Assembly (NCBI GenBank): GCA_001314845.1
Contig: LJZQ01000004.1
Location: 1 to 64,000 of the forward strand
Length of the DNA: 64,000 nt
Direction: 5' to 3'
Source of the DNA: Marinobacter excellens HL-55
GTDB lineage: Bacteria > Pseudomonadota > Gammaproteobacteria > Pseudomonadales > Oleiphilaceae
Every line of letters starts with the position of its first letter. The first letter of the stretch is position 1. Below, in pieces: positions 26,901-35,562 of the stretch. Made by a program: the position numbers and the translations under genes. The notes beneath the pieces were generated by a model. That model ran no database searches and had not been told where the DNA came from. It worked only from the letters and a program-made list of their open reading frames with translations.

Positions 26901-28124
26901 CTACTCGTGGATACCCATCGCCTGGGCAGCAATCCGGTTTTTTACCGGAGCCAGTTGATCCAGCCAGCGCATGCCGGTATTCCGCAACCACCGTATCGGC
27001 AACTCATCGCGGCCAAACAGCTGCTTGAAACCCTCCATTGCCGCCATCATGGTGAGATTCTCACCTTTGCGACGACGCTGATATCGGGCCAGCACCAGGG
27101 CATCGTCTGGCGCAAGACCCAGCCTTTTGGCGCGTTCCAGCTCCTGCAGCAAGACTCGCACATCGCCATAGCCAAGGTTGGCACCCTGCCCGGCAAGCGG
27201 GTGAATGGTGTGGGCGGCATCACCCACCAGCACCAGACCATCCGCCACATAGTCCTTGGCATGGCGTTGGCGCAGAGGAAACGCAAAGCGCTCTGACACG
27301 GCCTCTACCTCGCCCAACTCCCTCTCTATGGCCATTTCCAGTTCACGGCGGAAGCTATCGGTATCCAGCGCCATCAGACGTCGGGCTTCCTGGGTATCCT
27401 GAGACCAGACGATGGAGCAGAAATGCTCGTCTCCGGTTTCGTTAGCCAGCGGCAAGAACGCCAGCGGCCCGGTCAGGGAAAATCGCTGCCAGGCGGTGTA
27501 GCGATGTGATTGCCGGGTGCGCACCGTGCAGACAATGGCCTGCTGATCATAATCCCATTCCCGCGTTGGCAATCCTGCCCACTGACGCAGTCTGGACAGG
27601 GCGCCGTCTGCCCCCACAACCAGGCGCGCGTTCAAACGGCGACCATCGTCCAGCTCAACACCCTGGTCATGTGCCCAGGATTTGACCCGAACACCGTCAA
27701 TCACAGCAACCTCGCTGTCTGCCAGTTCCTCGAACAGGGCGCGAACCACGTTCCGGTTCTCAACGATGGTGCCCAGCGACCGGGCATGCAATTCCGCCGC
27801 GTCAAAATGAATGCGGCCAGTGCCATCGCCGTCCCACACTGTCATTTCCCGATAACTGCAATGCCGCGCCGCCTGCACTCGTGGCCAGGCACCGAGTTGC
27901 TCCAACAATCGCTGACTGGCCAGGGAGATGGCACTGACTCTCGGCTCAAAATCCTCAACGCCGGTCGCCGGTTGCGGTGGCACCAGCTGGGCGTCCACCG
28001 GTGCCCCTTCTACCAGACCCACCCGCCAGCCTTGACGGGACAATCCCAGGGCCAGAGCAGAGCCAATCATGCCGCCGCCGACGATCAACACGTCAAATGA
28101 CAAGTCCTTGGAATCAGTGGTCAT
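26901..28124 (-). CDS. ubiI: FAD-dependent ubiquinone hydroxylase, UbiI/VisC-like
   Basis: A 407-residue aromatic hydroxylase of the UbiH/F/I (COQ6) family. The N-terminal FAD-binding Rossmann motif is VGGGMIGSALALGLSRQGW, the DG motif is VVGADGALSRLRQ, and the GD motif is GDAAHTIHPLAGQGANLGY. The family hydroxylates the ubiquinone ring at C5, C6 or C1. UbiI (C5) is favoured by the ygfB-pepP-ubiH-ubiI order known from E. coli, but UbiF-type activity cannot be excluded. ATG 28124 overlaps the ubiH end by 11 bases. Confidence 0.87.
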   Translation of the reverse strand: MTTDSKDLSFDVLIVGGGMIGSALALGLSRQGWRVGLVEGAPVDAQLVPPQPATGVEDFEPRVSAISLASQRLLEQLGAWPRVQAARHCSYREMTVWDGDGTGRIHFDAAELHARSLGTIVENRNVVRALFEELADSEVAVIDGVRVKSWAHDQGVELDDGRRLNARLVVGADGALSRLRQWAGLPTREWDYDQQAIVCTVRTRQSHRYTAWQRFSLTGPLAFLPLANETGDEHFCSIVWSQDTQEARRLMALDTDSFRRELEMAIERELGEVEAVSERFAFPLRQRHAKDYVADGLVLVGDAAHTIHPLAGQGANLGYGDVRVLLQELERAKRLGLAPDDALVLARYQRRRKGENLTMMAAMEGFKQLFGRDELPIRWLRNTGMRWLDQLAPVKNRIAAQAMGIHE

Positions 28125-29400
28125 TCGGGGCAGCTTCCTCAACTGTTTTAACGGATGAAATCACCGGTCTGCGGCCACCCACGCCCATCGCTTTACGGGC
28201 AAACCAGCGCTTGGCGCCCGGCACCAGATCCAGCCCGATCAGGCCAGAGTCCCGGGCAACAGCCAGGGGCGGTAAGGATTGCCCGAAAATGCGTATCAGG
28301 GAATCCGAAAACTGCACGGTTTGCTGCCAGTCCTGCCGATGCAAACGCTGGTACTGACCGAGGATGGCAAGATCGCCGATCGGCGTGCCCTCGTTCACTG
28401 CCCGGCGGAACTGCTCCACCAGTGTCATCAAACCCCGCAGTGCAAGATTAAAGCCCTGACCGGCAACCGGGTGCAAAGCATGCGCAGCGTTACCCACCAG
28501 CGCGACGCCGGGACGCACAGACTCATTAACGGTGGTCAGCTTGAGCGGATAATGGTGACACTCGCCAATACGAGTAAAGCGCCCCAGGCGCCAGCCGAAT
28601 CGCGCCTGCAACTGCCGGCACCGGGCATCCTCTGGTAACGCCAGAACCTCTTCCAGCGCCGCATCAGACAGCGTCCACACCAGTGCCGACTGGTTTTCCG
28701 GCCGGGCCGGCGAGCCATGAGGCAAAAGCGCCATGGGGCCAGACTCAGTAAAACGTTCAAAGGCTGTGAACTGGTGACACTCGGCCGTGGAGACGTTGGC
28801 GATCAGGGCATTCTGGCCGTAGTCTTCGGTGCGGGTCACAAAGCCCAACTGTTCCCGCAGGCCAGAACGCCCGCCGTCAGCCACCACCAGGCAGCGGCCG
28901 GTCAGAGTATGCTCTTCGCCATTGTTGCGAATACCAACGCTGACACCACCCGGGATATTGGTCATGCCGATGACTTCGGCAGGGGCCTGCCAGCTGACAT
29001 TGGTCGCCAGCAGTGCCCGCATCAGGCACAGACCCATCCAACGGTTGTCTGCCACATATCCCAGGGCCTCTTGACCCTGATCGCCCGCGTTCAGGCGGGT
29101 CGCTCCAAAGCGGCCCCGGTCCGACACATGAATATGGTGAATAGGCGTGGCGTGCTCGGCGAGCGCCGACCACAGCCCAAGATCCTCAAAAACCAGTCGG
29201 GAGCCCCAGGCCAGTGCGGTTGAGCGCGCGTCGTAGCTAGGCTGATAGTCGTCGGGTAAAGCCTCTGGCGACAGCGGAAAACTTTCCACCACCGTTACCC
29301 GAAGTTCTGGCACCACACGGGCTACCGCCAAAGCCAGGGTTGCTCCGGCCAGGCCGCCCCCGGCGATAATCAGGTCGGTATCGGTGCTAGGCTCAGTCAC
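28114..29400 (-). CDS. ubiH: 2-octaprenyl-6-methoxyphenol hydroxylase UbiH
   Basis: A 428-residue paralogue of the downstream gene with FAD motifs AGGGLAGATLALAVA, VVADGGRSGLREQ and GNAAHALHPVAGQGFNLALRGL. UbiH hydroxylates C1 of the ubiquinone ring in the E. coli scheme. It starts at GTG 29400, three bases after the pepP stop, so it is probably co-transcribed with pepP. Confidence 0.87.
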   Translation of the reverse strand: MTEPSTDTDLIIAGGGLAGATLALAVARVVPELRVTVVESFPLSPEALPDDYQPSYDARSTALAWGSRLVFEDLGLWSALAEHATPIHHIHVSDRGRFGATRLNAGDQGQEALGYVADNRWMGLCLMRALLATNVSWQAPAEVIGMTNIPGGVSVGIRNNGEEHTLTGRCLVVADGGRSGLREQLGFVTRTEDYGQNALIANVSTAECHQFTAFERFTESGPMALLPHGSPARPENQSALVWTLSDAALEEVLALPEDARCRQLQARFGWRLGRFTRIGECHHYPLKLTTVNESVRPGVALVGNAAHALHPVAGQGFNLALRGLMTLVEQFRRAVNEGTPIGDLAILGQYQRLHRQDWQQTVQFSDSLIRIFGQSLPPLAVARDSGLIGLDLVPGAKRWFARKAMGVGGRRPVISSVKTVEEAAPNDH

Positions 29401-29403
29401 GGG

Positions 29404-30723
29404 TCAGTCCGCCATCAACGATTCAATTTCAGCGACGGTTTTCGGCACATCGTCGGTCAGCACGCGGCAGCCATCTTTGGTCACCACCACATCGTCTTCA
29501 ATGCGGATACCGATACCACGCCACCGCTCATCCACATTGCTGTTATCCGGCGCAATGTAGAGCCCCGGCTCCACCGTCAGGGCCATGCCCGGCTCGAGCT
29601 GACGCCAGGCGTCACCGACCTTGTAATCACCCACATCGTGTACATCCAGGCCTAACCAATGCCCGGTGCGATGCATGAAGAAGGGTTTGTAAGCCTCGTT
29701 AGCGATGGCGTCTTCCAGGGTGCCGGTAAGCAGGCCAAGATCAATCAGTCCTTGGGTCAGCACTTTCAGGGCCGCCTCATGAGGGTGATTCCAGTGATTC
29801 CCGGGACGCACGGCGTCAATGGCCTCGTATTGGGCCGCCAGTACCACTTCGTAAAGGGCTTTCTGCTCCGGACTGAACTTGCCGCTGACCGGAAACGTAC
29901 GCGTGATGTCAGAGGCGTAGCATTCCAGCTCACAACCAGCGTCGATCAACACCAGATCGCCATCCTTCAGCGGTGCGGCATTTTCGATGTAATGCAAAAT
30001 GCAGCCGTTGGCGCCGCCACCCACGATGGACGGGTAGGCCGTGGAACGGGCACCGTGCCCCATAAAGGTGTGGATCAGCTCGGCTTCCAGGTTGTATTCA
30101 TGGCCACCACGTCGGGCCCGCTTCATGGCGTTGCAATGGGCCTCAGCACTGATCTGCCCGGCCTTCGCCATCACCTTCACCTCAGCCGCACTCTTGTACA
30201 GGCGCATGTCGTGCAGCAGGTGCTCCAGAGCGACAAACTCCCCGGGAGGATGCGCGCCTGCGCGTACCTTGCTGCGTATTACCTTGACCCAGTCCATCAC
30301 CTGATTATCAAAAGCATGATCTTTGCCGAGCGGGTAATAAACCCGGCTACGCCCTTCAATCATGCCAGGCAGAATGTCATCGATGTCGGCAATCGGAAAC
30401 GCATCATCCAGGCCGTAGCGCTCGATGGCGCCTTCCGGTCCGACCAAGAAACCATCCCAGAGTTCTTTCTCCGGGTTCCGCTCCTTGCAAAACAATACGG
30501 ACTCTCCGTGCTCACGTCCGGGAATCAGCACCAGCACGGCTTCTGGCTCACCAAAGCCGGTCAGATACTGAAAATCACTATCCTGACGGAACGGATGCAG
30601 CACATCACGGTTCCTGACCCGTTCCGGGGCGGCCGGCACAATGGCGATGCTGTCTGCCGCCATGCGATCCATCAGCTTGCGCCGGCGCTCGGCGAATTCT
30701 TTCATGGGAATCATTGAGGCCAT
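29404..30723 (-). CDS. pepP: Xaa-Pro aminopeptidase P
   Basis: A 439-residue pita-bread metallopeptidase that removes N-terminal residues before proline. The N-terminal domain (to about 170) contains LYKSAAEVKVMAKAGQI. The dinuclear metal ligands are seen as DAGCELECYASDITRTFP (two Asp), HRTGHWLGLDVHD (His), TVEPGLY and IRIEDDVVV (two Glu). ATG 30723 has TGGAGA six bases upstream. Second gene of ygfB-pepP-ubiH-ubiI. Confidence 0.94.
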   Translation of the reverse strand: MASMIPMKEFAERRRKLMDRMAADSIAIVPAAPERVRNRDVLHPFRQDSDFQYLTGFGEPEAVLVLIPGREHGESVLFCKERNPEKELWDGFLVGPEGAIERYGLDDAFPIADIDDILPGMIEGRSRVYYPLGKDHAFDNQVMDWVKVIRSKVRAGAHPPGEFVALEHLLHDMRLYKSAAEVKVMAKAGQISAEAHCNAMKRARRGGHEYNLEAELIHTFMGHGARSTAYPSIVGGGANGCILHYIENAAPLKDGDLVLIDAGCELECYASDITRTFPVSGKFSPEQKALYEVVLAAQYEAIDAVRPGNHWNHPHEAALKVLTQGLIDLGLLTGTLEDAIANEAYKPFFMHRTGHWLGLDVHDVGDYKVGDAWRQLEPGMALTVEPGLYIAPDNSNVDERWRGIGIRIEDDVVVTKDGCRVLTDDVPKTVAEIESLMAD

Positions 30724-30735
30724 GAGATCTCCAGA

Positions 30736-31335
30736 TTAGTGCAGTGTCGGCGCGCCACTGGCCGGCTTTTCCGGCTCATTGAATTCAGTAAACACCGCCA
30801 GCGCGCCCAGACGGACGTATTCGGTAATTTCCAACAACTGTTGCTCACTTTCTTCATCGGAATTTTCGTCTTCCGATAACTGACTGATCGCGACCATATC
30901 CTCAATCAGCTCCCGGATTTCGTCCGGTGCCTGGCCGAGCGACTCGCCCGCGGCCAGCGCCATACCTTCGAGAAAACCGCGCACCCAGGCAATCAGCGCC
31001 TCCAGGCGTTGCTCGATGGCATAGTCATCATCTGGCAGCAACGGCTGAAAACTGAGATCCGAAGACTGCAACTGTGCCAGCACGCGGTCGTAGGCATCAT
31101 TCATAAACGGCGCCAAGTCGTCAGACTCAGTCATCGCCTGCTCGGCCAGCCCCATCTGCTCGCAGACCATCGCAAGCCATTCGTTCTCCTGGATACGAGA
31201 ACCAGCCGCAAGCCGACCACAGAGCACGCCGTGCAGCTCAGAGGGATGACTGAAGGCTTTGTGAATCGTGTAAACATTGGCCCAGCGCTCGAACTCGGCA
31301 GCGCGGGCGGCACCCGTGGTGTCAGTATCAGACAT
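30736..31335 (-). CDS. UPF0149/YgfB family protein
   Basis: A 199-residue acidic, helical protein of the UPF0149 (YecA/YgfB) family, with LHGVLCGRLAAG near residue 40 and LIAWVRGFLEGMALA about residue 115. Members lack a clear enzymatic role; in Pseudomonas a YgfB protein affects beta-lactamase expression. It leads the pepP-ubiH-ubiI operon and is divergent from the zinc-uptake gene. Confidence 0.9.
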   Translation of the reverse strand: MSDTDTTGAARAAEFERWANVYTIHKAFSHPSELHGVLCGRLAAGSRIQENEWLAMVCEQMGLAEQAMTESDDLAPFMNDAYDRVLAQLQSSDLSFQPLLPDDDYAIEQRLEALIAWVRGFLEGMALAAGESLGQAPDEIRELIEDMVAISQLSEDENSDEESEQQLLEITEYVRLGALAVFTEFNEPEKPASGAPTLH

Positions 31336-31488
31336 GAAACCGTGTGTTCCTGTGTCGGGGGAGCAGCCAGGCTATCTGCCGCGGCGCTCCGCATACATGT
31401 TTGCAAGCCTCTATCCTAGCATTCCGGCACGCTTGTGGCACTTGCCGGCACACGGAGGGCTTGCTTTTATTCCGCCAAAAATCAAAAA

Positions 31489-31503
31489 TGTTATAACATA
31501 TCA
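31489..31503. promoter_or_regulatory. Zur box upstream of zrgA
   Basis: TGTTATAACATATCA matches 13 of 15 positions of the gammaproteobacterial Zur consensus TGTTATAATATAACA. It contains the perfect 12-base palindrome ATGTTATAACAT (31488-31499). It lies 23 bases before the zrgA start, a position suited to blocking transcription when zinc is plentiful. Confidence 0.72.
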
Positions 31504-31525
31504 AAAACAGTCAGAGGTATCCGAT

Positions 31526-32119
31526 ATGCCCACCCTGAACGCTCCCATTCGCACGCTCTCCCTGGTGCTGGCATCCAGCCTTGCAGCCATGCCGTCTTTG
31601 GCATCAGACAACCCTTCCGCGCACCAACATGGCCACGCTGATCTTCAGATTGCGGTGGATAACGAGCGGATCGACCTTTTGCTGCTATCGCCGGCTTACA
31701 ACCTGATCGGCTTCGAGCACAAGCCAAGGACCGATGAACAGCGCCAGCGGGTGCAGGCTGTAGAGAGCTGGTCCGCAGAAACAGCGCTGATCAATACTCC
31801 GGCCGGAGCCTGTACCATCAACTCAACAGCTCTTAACGCCAGTTGGGGCGACAGCAACGACCACAAGCCTCACCATGACCACAAACACGCTCACGACCAT
31901 GAGCATGGTGAAGATCACGCATCGAACTCCCCTCATACCGATGTGGAAATTACCCAGTCGCTGAGTTGCCCGGGCCTGTCTGCAAACACCCAGCTGGAAA
32001 CCACCTTGATGACGCAGTTCCCGGAAATGGAGTATTTGAATGTGCAATGGGTTGGCCCGCAAGGCCAAGGCGCCGTTCGCTTGACGCCCGCCCAGGCGAG
32101 GTTTCAGCTAAACCGTTGA
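31526..32119 (+). CDS. zrgA: ZrgA-family periplasmic zinc uptake protein (DUF2796)
   Basis: A 197-residue exported protein with signal peptide (LSLVLASSLAAMPSLA-SD). An N-terminal HQHGHADLQ metal-like motif is followed by a His/Asp-rich loop around residues 115-135 (HKPHHDHKHAHDHEHGEDH) that should bind zinc. The DUF2796 family includes ZrgA of the Vibrio ZrgABCDE zinc transporter. ATG 31526 has AGAGGT 8 bases upstream; the upstream in-frame extension is not needed. A Zur box precedes it. Confidence 0.85.
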   Translation: MPTLNAPIRTLSLVLASSLAAMPSLASDNPSAHQHGHADLQIAVDNERIDLLLLSPAYNLIGFEHKPRTDEQRQRVQAVESWSAETALINTPAGACTINSTALNASWGDSNDHKPHHDHKHAHDHEHGEDHASNSPHTDVEITQSLSCPGLSANTQLETTLMTQFPEMEYLNVQWVGPQGQGAVRLTPAQARFQLNR

Positions 32120-32121
32120 GA

Positions 32122-32637
32122 TTACTCGCTGTAAGGTTTGACCGATGCCGCAGCCATTGAATAGGACGAAGTGCCGAGTTCGGTCTCGGTGCGATCAATC
32201 ACCAGCTTGCCCTCGATCCAGACCGGGTCATAGAGGGCCTGCAGGGTAAAGCCCTCGCTGGCTTTGACGTGGATAATCTGATTGGGCGGTGGCGGCGGTA
32301 CGTGAATGCAGGCGCCGTAATAAGGCACCAGGAAAAACTCGAGGATGCGCATGTCGTCGGTCACTTTCAGCGGCACCACAAAGCCGGGTATCCGGCCATC
32401 GACATCACCCATTTCCGGCACCACCCGCCCGGTCATAATTTCGTCCGGCAACAGTGCCGGGCCCTCTCCGTCATGCTCGATTTCAGGCATACTCTCGAGC
32501 AAGGCGAGATCTTCAGCGGGCATCAGCTCAAGCCAATCGATTTCCCGGGTTTCTGAGTGGACAGCGGATGCAACCATCAACAGCAAAAGCGGTCCAAGCC
32601 GCGCCATCCATTTTTGGAATCTCAAGATAACAAGCAT
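32122..32637 (-). CDS. Exported DUF3299 protein (ZrgD-like)
   Basis: A 171-residue protein with an N-terminal signal or anchor helix (LGPLLLLMVASAVHS). The DUF3299 core includes GRIPGFVVPLKVTDDM, FFLVPYYGACIHVPPPPPNQIIHV and a C-terminal YSMAAASVKPY. The conserved C and H in YGACIH may bind a ligand or metal. DUF3299 proteins accompany the Zrg-type transporter. Here the gene is on the minus strand, convergent with zrgA (two bases apart) and divergent from the ABC genes. ATG 32637 is preceded by GGAGTGG. Confidence 0.8.
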   Translation of the reverse strand: MLVILRFQKWMARLGPLLLLMVASAVHSETREIDWLELMPAEDLALLESMPEIEHDGEGPALLPDEIMTGRVVPEMGDVDGRIPGFVVPLKVTDDMRILEFFLVPYYGACIHVPPPPPNQIIHVKASEGFTLQALYDPVWIEGKLVIDRTETELGTSSYSMAAASVKPYSE

Positions 32638-32706
32638 CAAATACCACTCCCCATGGGGTCAACCGTGCAACGGACGCCATCATACAACGACTAAGACTAT
32701 ACGGAT

Positions 32707-33420
32707 ATGAGCACCGAGACAGAACAAATCCAGGCCAGTTCCATTACACCTGCGTCAGCCATCACAACCCGCCAACTCCGATTCTGCTGGCCTGGCCAGG
32801 TAAACGCGCCGGTGTTCCCGGATATCGAGCTAGCCCAGGGTGAGCATCTGTTCCTGCATGGCCCAAGCGGCACCGGCAAGAGCACACTGCTTGGCCTGCT
32901 GGCCGGCATGCTGGCACCGGATTCCGGCTCCGTCGACTTACTGGGTCAATCTCTTAACACCATGCGATCGGGTGCCAGGGATCGTTTTCGCGCCAACCAC
33001 ATGGGTGTTATTTTTCAGCAGTTCAACCTGGTCCCTTACCTGAGCGCACTGGCCAACGTCACTCTGCCCTGCCGTCTGTCGCCGCTGCGCCGGGCGCGCA
33101 CCGAACCCGACCACGATACCGCCGCCATGGCGCTGTTGGAGCACTTGGCCGTCCCGGAGAGCCATTGGCAGCGTGGCGTTACCGAGCTCTCGATAGGCCA
33201 GCAACAGCGAGTGGCTGCCGCCCGGGCACTGATTGGCGCACCCGAAATCATACTGGCCGACGAACCGACCTCCGCCCTGGACGCAGATAACCGGGACCGC
33301 TTTCTCGACTTGCTGCTAGCGCTCGCCGAACAACGCCGGTGCTCCGTGGTTTTTGTCAGTCATGATCGGGCTCTGGCCAGCCACTTCCATCACCAACTGG
33401 CACTCGGAGGTGAGGCATGA
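32707..33420 (+). CDS. ABC ATPase of the Zrg-type zinc transport system (LolD/MacB class)
   Basis: A 237-residue ATPase: Walker A GPSGTGKSTLLGLLAG, Q-loop GVIFQQFNLVPYLS, signature LSIGQQQRVAAARAL, Walker B ILADEPTSALD and H-loop FVSHDRAL. It belongs to the LolD/MacB group, which pairs with FtsX-like permeases, as it does here (4-base overlap). The context with zrgA and DUF3299 assigns it to zinc uptake, although lipoprotein-release-type mechanics are possible. Confidence 0.82.
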   Translation: MSTETEQIQASSITPASAITTRQLRFCWPGQVNAPVFPDIELAQGEHLFLHGPSGTGKSTLLGLLAGMLAPDSGSVDLLGQSLNTMRSGARDRFRANHMGVIFQQFNLVPYLSALANVTLPCRLSPLRRARTEPDHDTAAMALLEHLAVPESHWQRGVTELSIGQQQRVAAARALIGAPEIILADEPTSALDADNRDRFLDLLLALAEQRRCSVVFVSHDRALASHFHHQLALGGEA

Positions 33421-34694
33421 GCAAGGTTCGCCTCGCCCTGTCGCTGGCCACCGCCAGCCTCTGGTATCGCCGTAGAGTGCTGGCTCTGGTTTGTCTGACT
33501 CTAACACTGAGCGTGACGTTGTTGCTGGGCATTCAGTACCTGCGCACCGAAATCCGGCAATCCTTCACCAGCACCATCAGCGGCACCGACTTGATTGTCG
33601 GCGCCCGCAGCGGCCAGCTCAATCTGTTGATGTACACGGTATTCCACATTGGCGATGCCACCAACAACATCCGTTGGTCAACGTTTCAGGCGATGGAGCA
33701 GGACAGCCGGATTGACTGGTTGATTCCGATCTCGCTGGGCGACAGTTATCGGGGCTACCGGGTAGTGAGCACTAACGATCAGTTCTTCAAGCGCTTCCAG
33801 TACGGTAACGATCAAGCCCTTGAGCTGTCGCGGGGCGAGTGGTTTGATGACCTGTTCGACGTGGTCCTGGGCGCCGGCGTGGCCCGGCAAATGAACCATC
33901 AGGTCGACGATGAAGTCGTGCTGTCCCACGGCGGGGGCCGCACCAGTTTTTCCAATCACACTGACCTGCCCTTCCGGATATCCGGCATACTTGCGCCGAC
34001 TGGAACGCCGGTAGACCAGGCCGTGTATATCAGCCTGGAGGCTATGGAGGCGATCCACGTGGGCTGGGAGTCCGGCGTTGCCATTCCCGGCCGCACACTG
34101 TCGTCAGATCGCGCCAGGGCACGGGATTACAAGCCCGATTCCATTACCGCGGCATTTGTCGGCCTCAGCCAGCCCATCCTGACCTTTCAAGTACAACGCC
34201 AGCTCAATCAGTCCAGCGAAGAGCCCTTATCTGCCATACTGCCCGGCGTCGCACTGAGCGAACTGTGGCGCATGATGGGGCAGTTTGAAAGGGCCTTGCT
34301 GGCCATCAGCGCGTTTGTAGTCGTCACCAGTTTGATTGGCTTGATCGCGGTATTGCTTACCCTGCAGGCCCAGCGCCAACGGGAGATCGCCATTCTGAGG
34401 GCAACTGGCGCATCGCCATTGTTGATCGCCTCACTATACAGCTTTGAGTGCGTGGCCCTGGCCCTTGCTGCCTGTGTGTTTGCGCTGACCCTGGGCGGAA
34501 GTGCCATTTACGGCCTGAGCCCCTGGTTTTTGGAACAATACGGCATTCAGATCAGTCTGCGCGCCCTGAACCAACAAGAGTGGCTGCTGCTCGGTGCGAT
34601 CCCGATTGCCGCCTTGACGGTATCGCTGCTGCCGGCCATCACTACCTGGTGGCGGAGCCGAAAGCTGGGTTTTGGTGCTGGCAGTGATCTCTGA
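33417..34694 (+). CDS. FtsX-like ABC permease of the Zrg-type system
   Basis: A 425-residue membrane protein with the MacB/LolC layout: an N-terminal helix (LALVCLTLTLSVTLLLGIQYL), a large periplasmic domain (about 55-270), and three C-terminal helices from about residue 285, including LISRQR-like cytoplasmic REIAILRATGASPLLI. Coupled to the ATPase by ATGA. No own regulator follows. Confidence 0.83.
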   Translation: MSKVRLALSLATASLWYRRRVLALVCLTLTLSVTLLLGIQYLRTEIRQSFTSTISGTDLIVGARSGQLNLLMYTVFHIGDATNNIRWSTFQAMEQDSRIDWLIPISLGDSYRGYRVVSTNDQFFKRFQYGNDQALELSRGEWFDDLFDVVLGAGVARQMNHQVDDEVVLSHGGGRTSFSNHTDLPFRISGILAPTGTPVDQAVYISLEAMEAIHVGWESGVAIPGRTLSSDRARARDYKPDSITAAFVGLSQPILTFQVQRQLNQSSEEPLSAILPGVALSELWRMMGQFERALLAISAFVVVTSLIGLIAVLLTLQAQRQREIAILRATGASPLLIASLYSFECVALALAACVFALTLGGSAIYGLSPWFLEQYGIQISLRALNQQEWLLLGAIPIAALTVSLLPAITTWWRSRKLGFGAGSDL

Positions 34695-34813
34695 TCGATG
34701 CACAAAGGTGACATGCATCACGGCATATCACGCCATGACAAGGCGTTAAATTGACCGGTCCTGCATCGACACTTATAGTTACTGACACTTAAATCACCGT
34801 TGTTGGGCACGTC

Positions 34814-35020
34814 ATGGAACAGTCCGAAGTACAGGCATTAGCGGACAAGCTGGACAAGCTGATCGAGCATTGCGAAAAGCTGGAGAAGGATAACGCCCTG
34901 CTGCGAACGCTGCAGGACGACTGGAATCGTGAACGAGCCCAGTTAATGCACAAAAACGATCTTGCCAAAAACAAGATTGAAGCCATGATCGGCCGCCTCC
35001 GGGCGCTGGAGCACCACTGA
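34814..35020 (+). CDS. TIGR02449-family coiled-coil protein (ZapB-like)
   Basis: A 68-residue coiled coil throughout (LADKLDKLIEHCEKLEKDN and later ALEHH). It is the small protein conserved immediately upstream of zapA in gammaproteobacteria. A role in division, similar to ZapB, is suspected from shape and position only. The stop overlaps the zapA start (TGATG). Confidence 0.85.
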   Translation: MEQSEVQALADKLDKLIEHCEKLEKDNALLRTLQDDWNRERAQLMHKNDLAKNKIEAMIGRLRALEHH

Positions 35021-35322
35021 TGTCGCAGCAGTCAACCACCGTTGAAGTCAGAATTCTCGACAAGGAATACCTGGTGGCTTGCCCGCAGGAAGAGCAAGAG
35101 GCGCTGTTGCGCGCCGCCAGACACCTGGACAGCAAAATGCGGGAAATTCGTTCCAGTGGCAAAGTGTTCGGCACTGAGCGCATTGCCGTAATGGCGGCGC
35201 TGAACATCACTCACGAGCTTCTGGAGCGTGACACCATGTCTCATGCTACCAGCAGCCTGCTCAGAGCTATGGACCACCGGCTGGACGACGCCCTTGGCGG
35301 GCCCTCCGACAACCGATCCTGA
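35020..35322 (+). CDS. zapA: Cell division protein ZapA
   Basis: A 100-residue ZapA. The N-terminal strand region holds VEVRILDKEYLVACPQEEQEALLRAA, and RIAVMAALNITHEL leads into the C-terminal coiled coil. ZapA cross-links FtsZ filaments at midcell. It is followed by 6S RNA and fau, the conserved order in gammaproteobacteria. Confidence 0.93.
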   Translation: MSQQSTTVEVRILDKEYLVACPQEEQEALLRAARHLDSKMREIRSSGKVFGTERIAVMAALNITHELLERDTMSHATSSLLRAMDHRLDDALGGPSDNRS

Positions 35323-35341
35323 AAGATTCCGGAAATGGGGG

Positions 35342-35372
35342 TTGCAATCGGCCCCGCCAGTGCCCGTATAAT
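35342..35372 (+). promoter_or_regulatory. Sigma-70-like promoter of 6S RNA
   Basis: The -10 box is a perfect TATAAT (35367-35372). A -35-like TTGCAA (35342-35347) lies 19 bases upstream, slightly longer than ideal. Transcription would begin near 35379. Confidence 0.6.
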
Positions 35373-35378
35373 GGATTC

Positions 35379-35557
35379 AACTTCCTGGGCTGTTCGCTGG
35401 TCGGGTACGTCCTCGAGCCGATGCGCACTACCCAGGTGGCCACTTCAGGGCATTGTGAGCACGTCCCCCACGGGGGAAAGCCTAATATGTCACAGCGGCC
35501 ACCGACCTTGAACTTTGGGTTCAAGGGCCACATCCGATAACGGCAGCCCGGGAAGCT
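35379..35557 (+). ncRNA. ssrS: 6S RNA
   Basis: About 178 bases between zapA and fau. The ends pair: CTTCCTGGGCTG near 35381 with CGGCAGCCCGGGAAG near 35541-35555. Internal blocks match 6S RNA: TGTTCGC at the 5' side, CGAGCCGAT, GTGAGCA in the bubble region, and the late CCTTGAACTTTGGGTTCAAGG hairpin. 6S RNA mimics an open promoter and binds sigma-70 RNA polymerase in stationary phase. Ends are estimated from pairing. Confidence 0.88.
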
Positions 35558-35562
35558 TTATT

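Noticed and set aside
29659..30717. 352-residue open frame on the plus strand
   Set aside because: Antisense to pepP, whose metal ligands are all present; no ribosome site or domain in the shadow frame.
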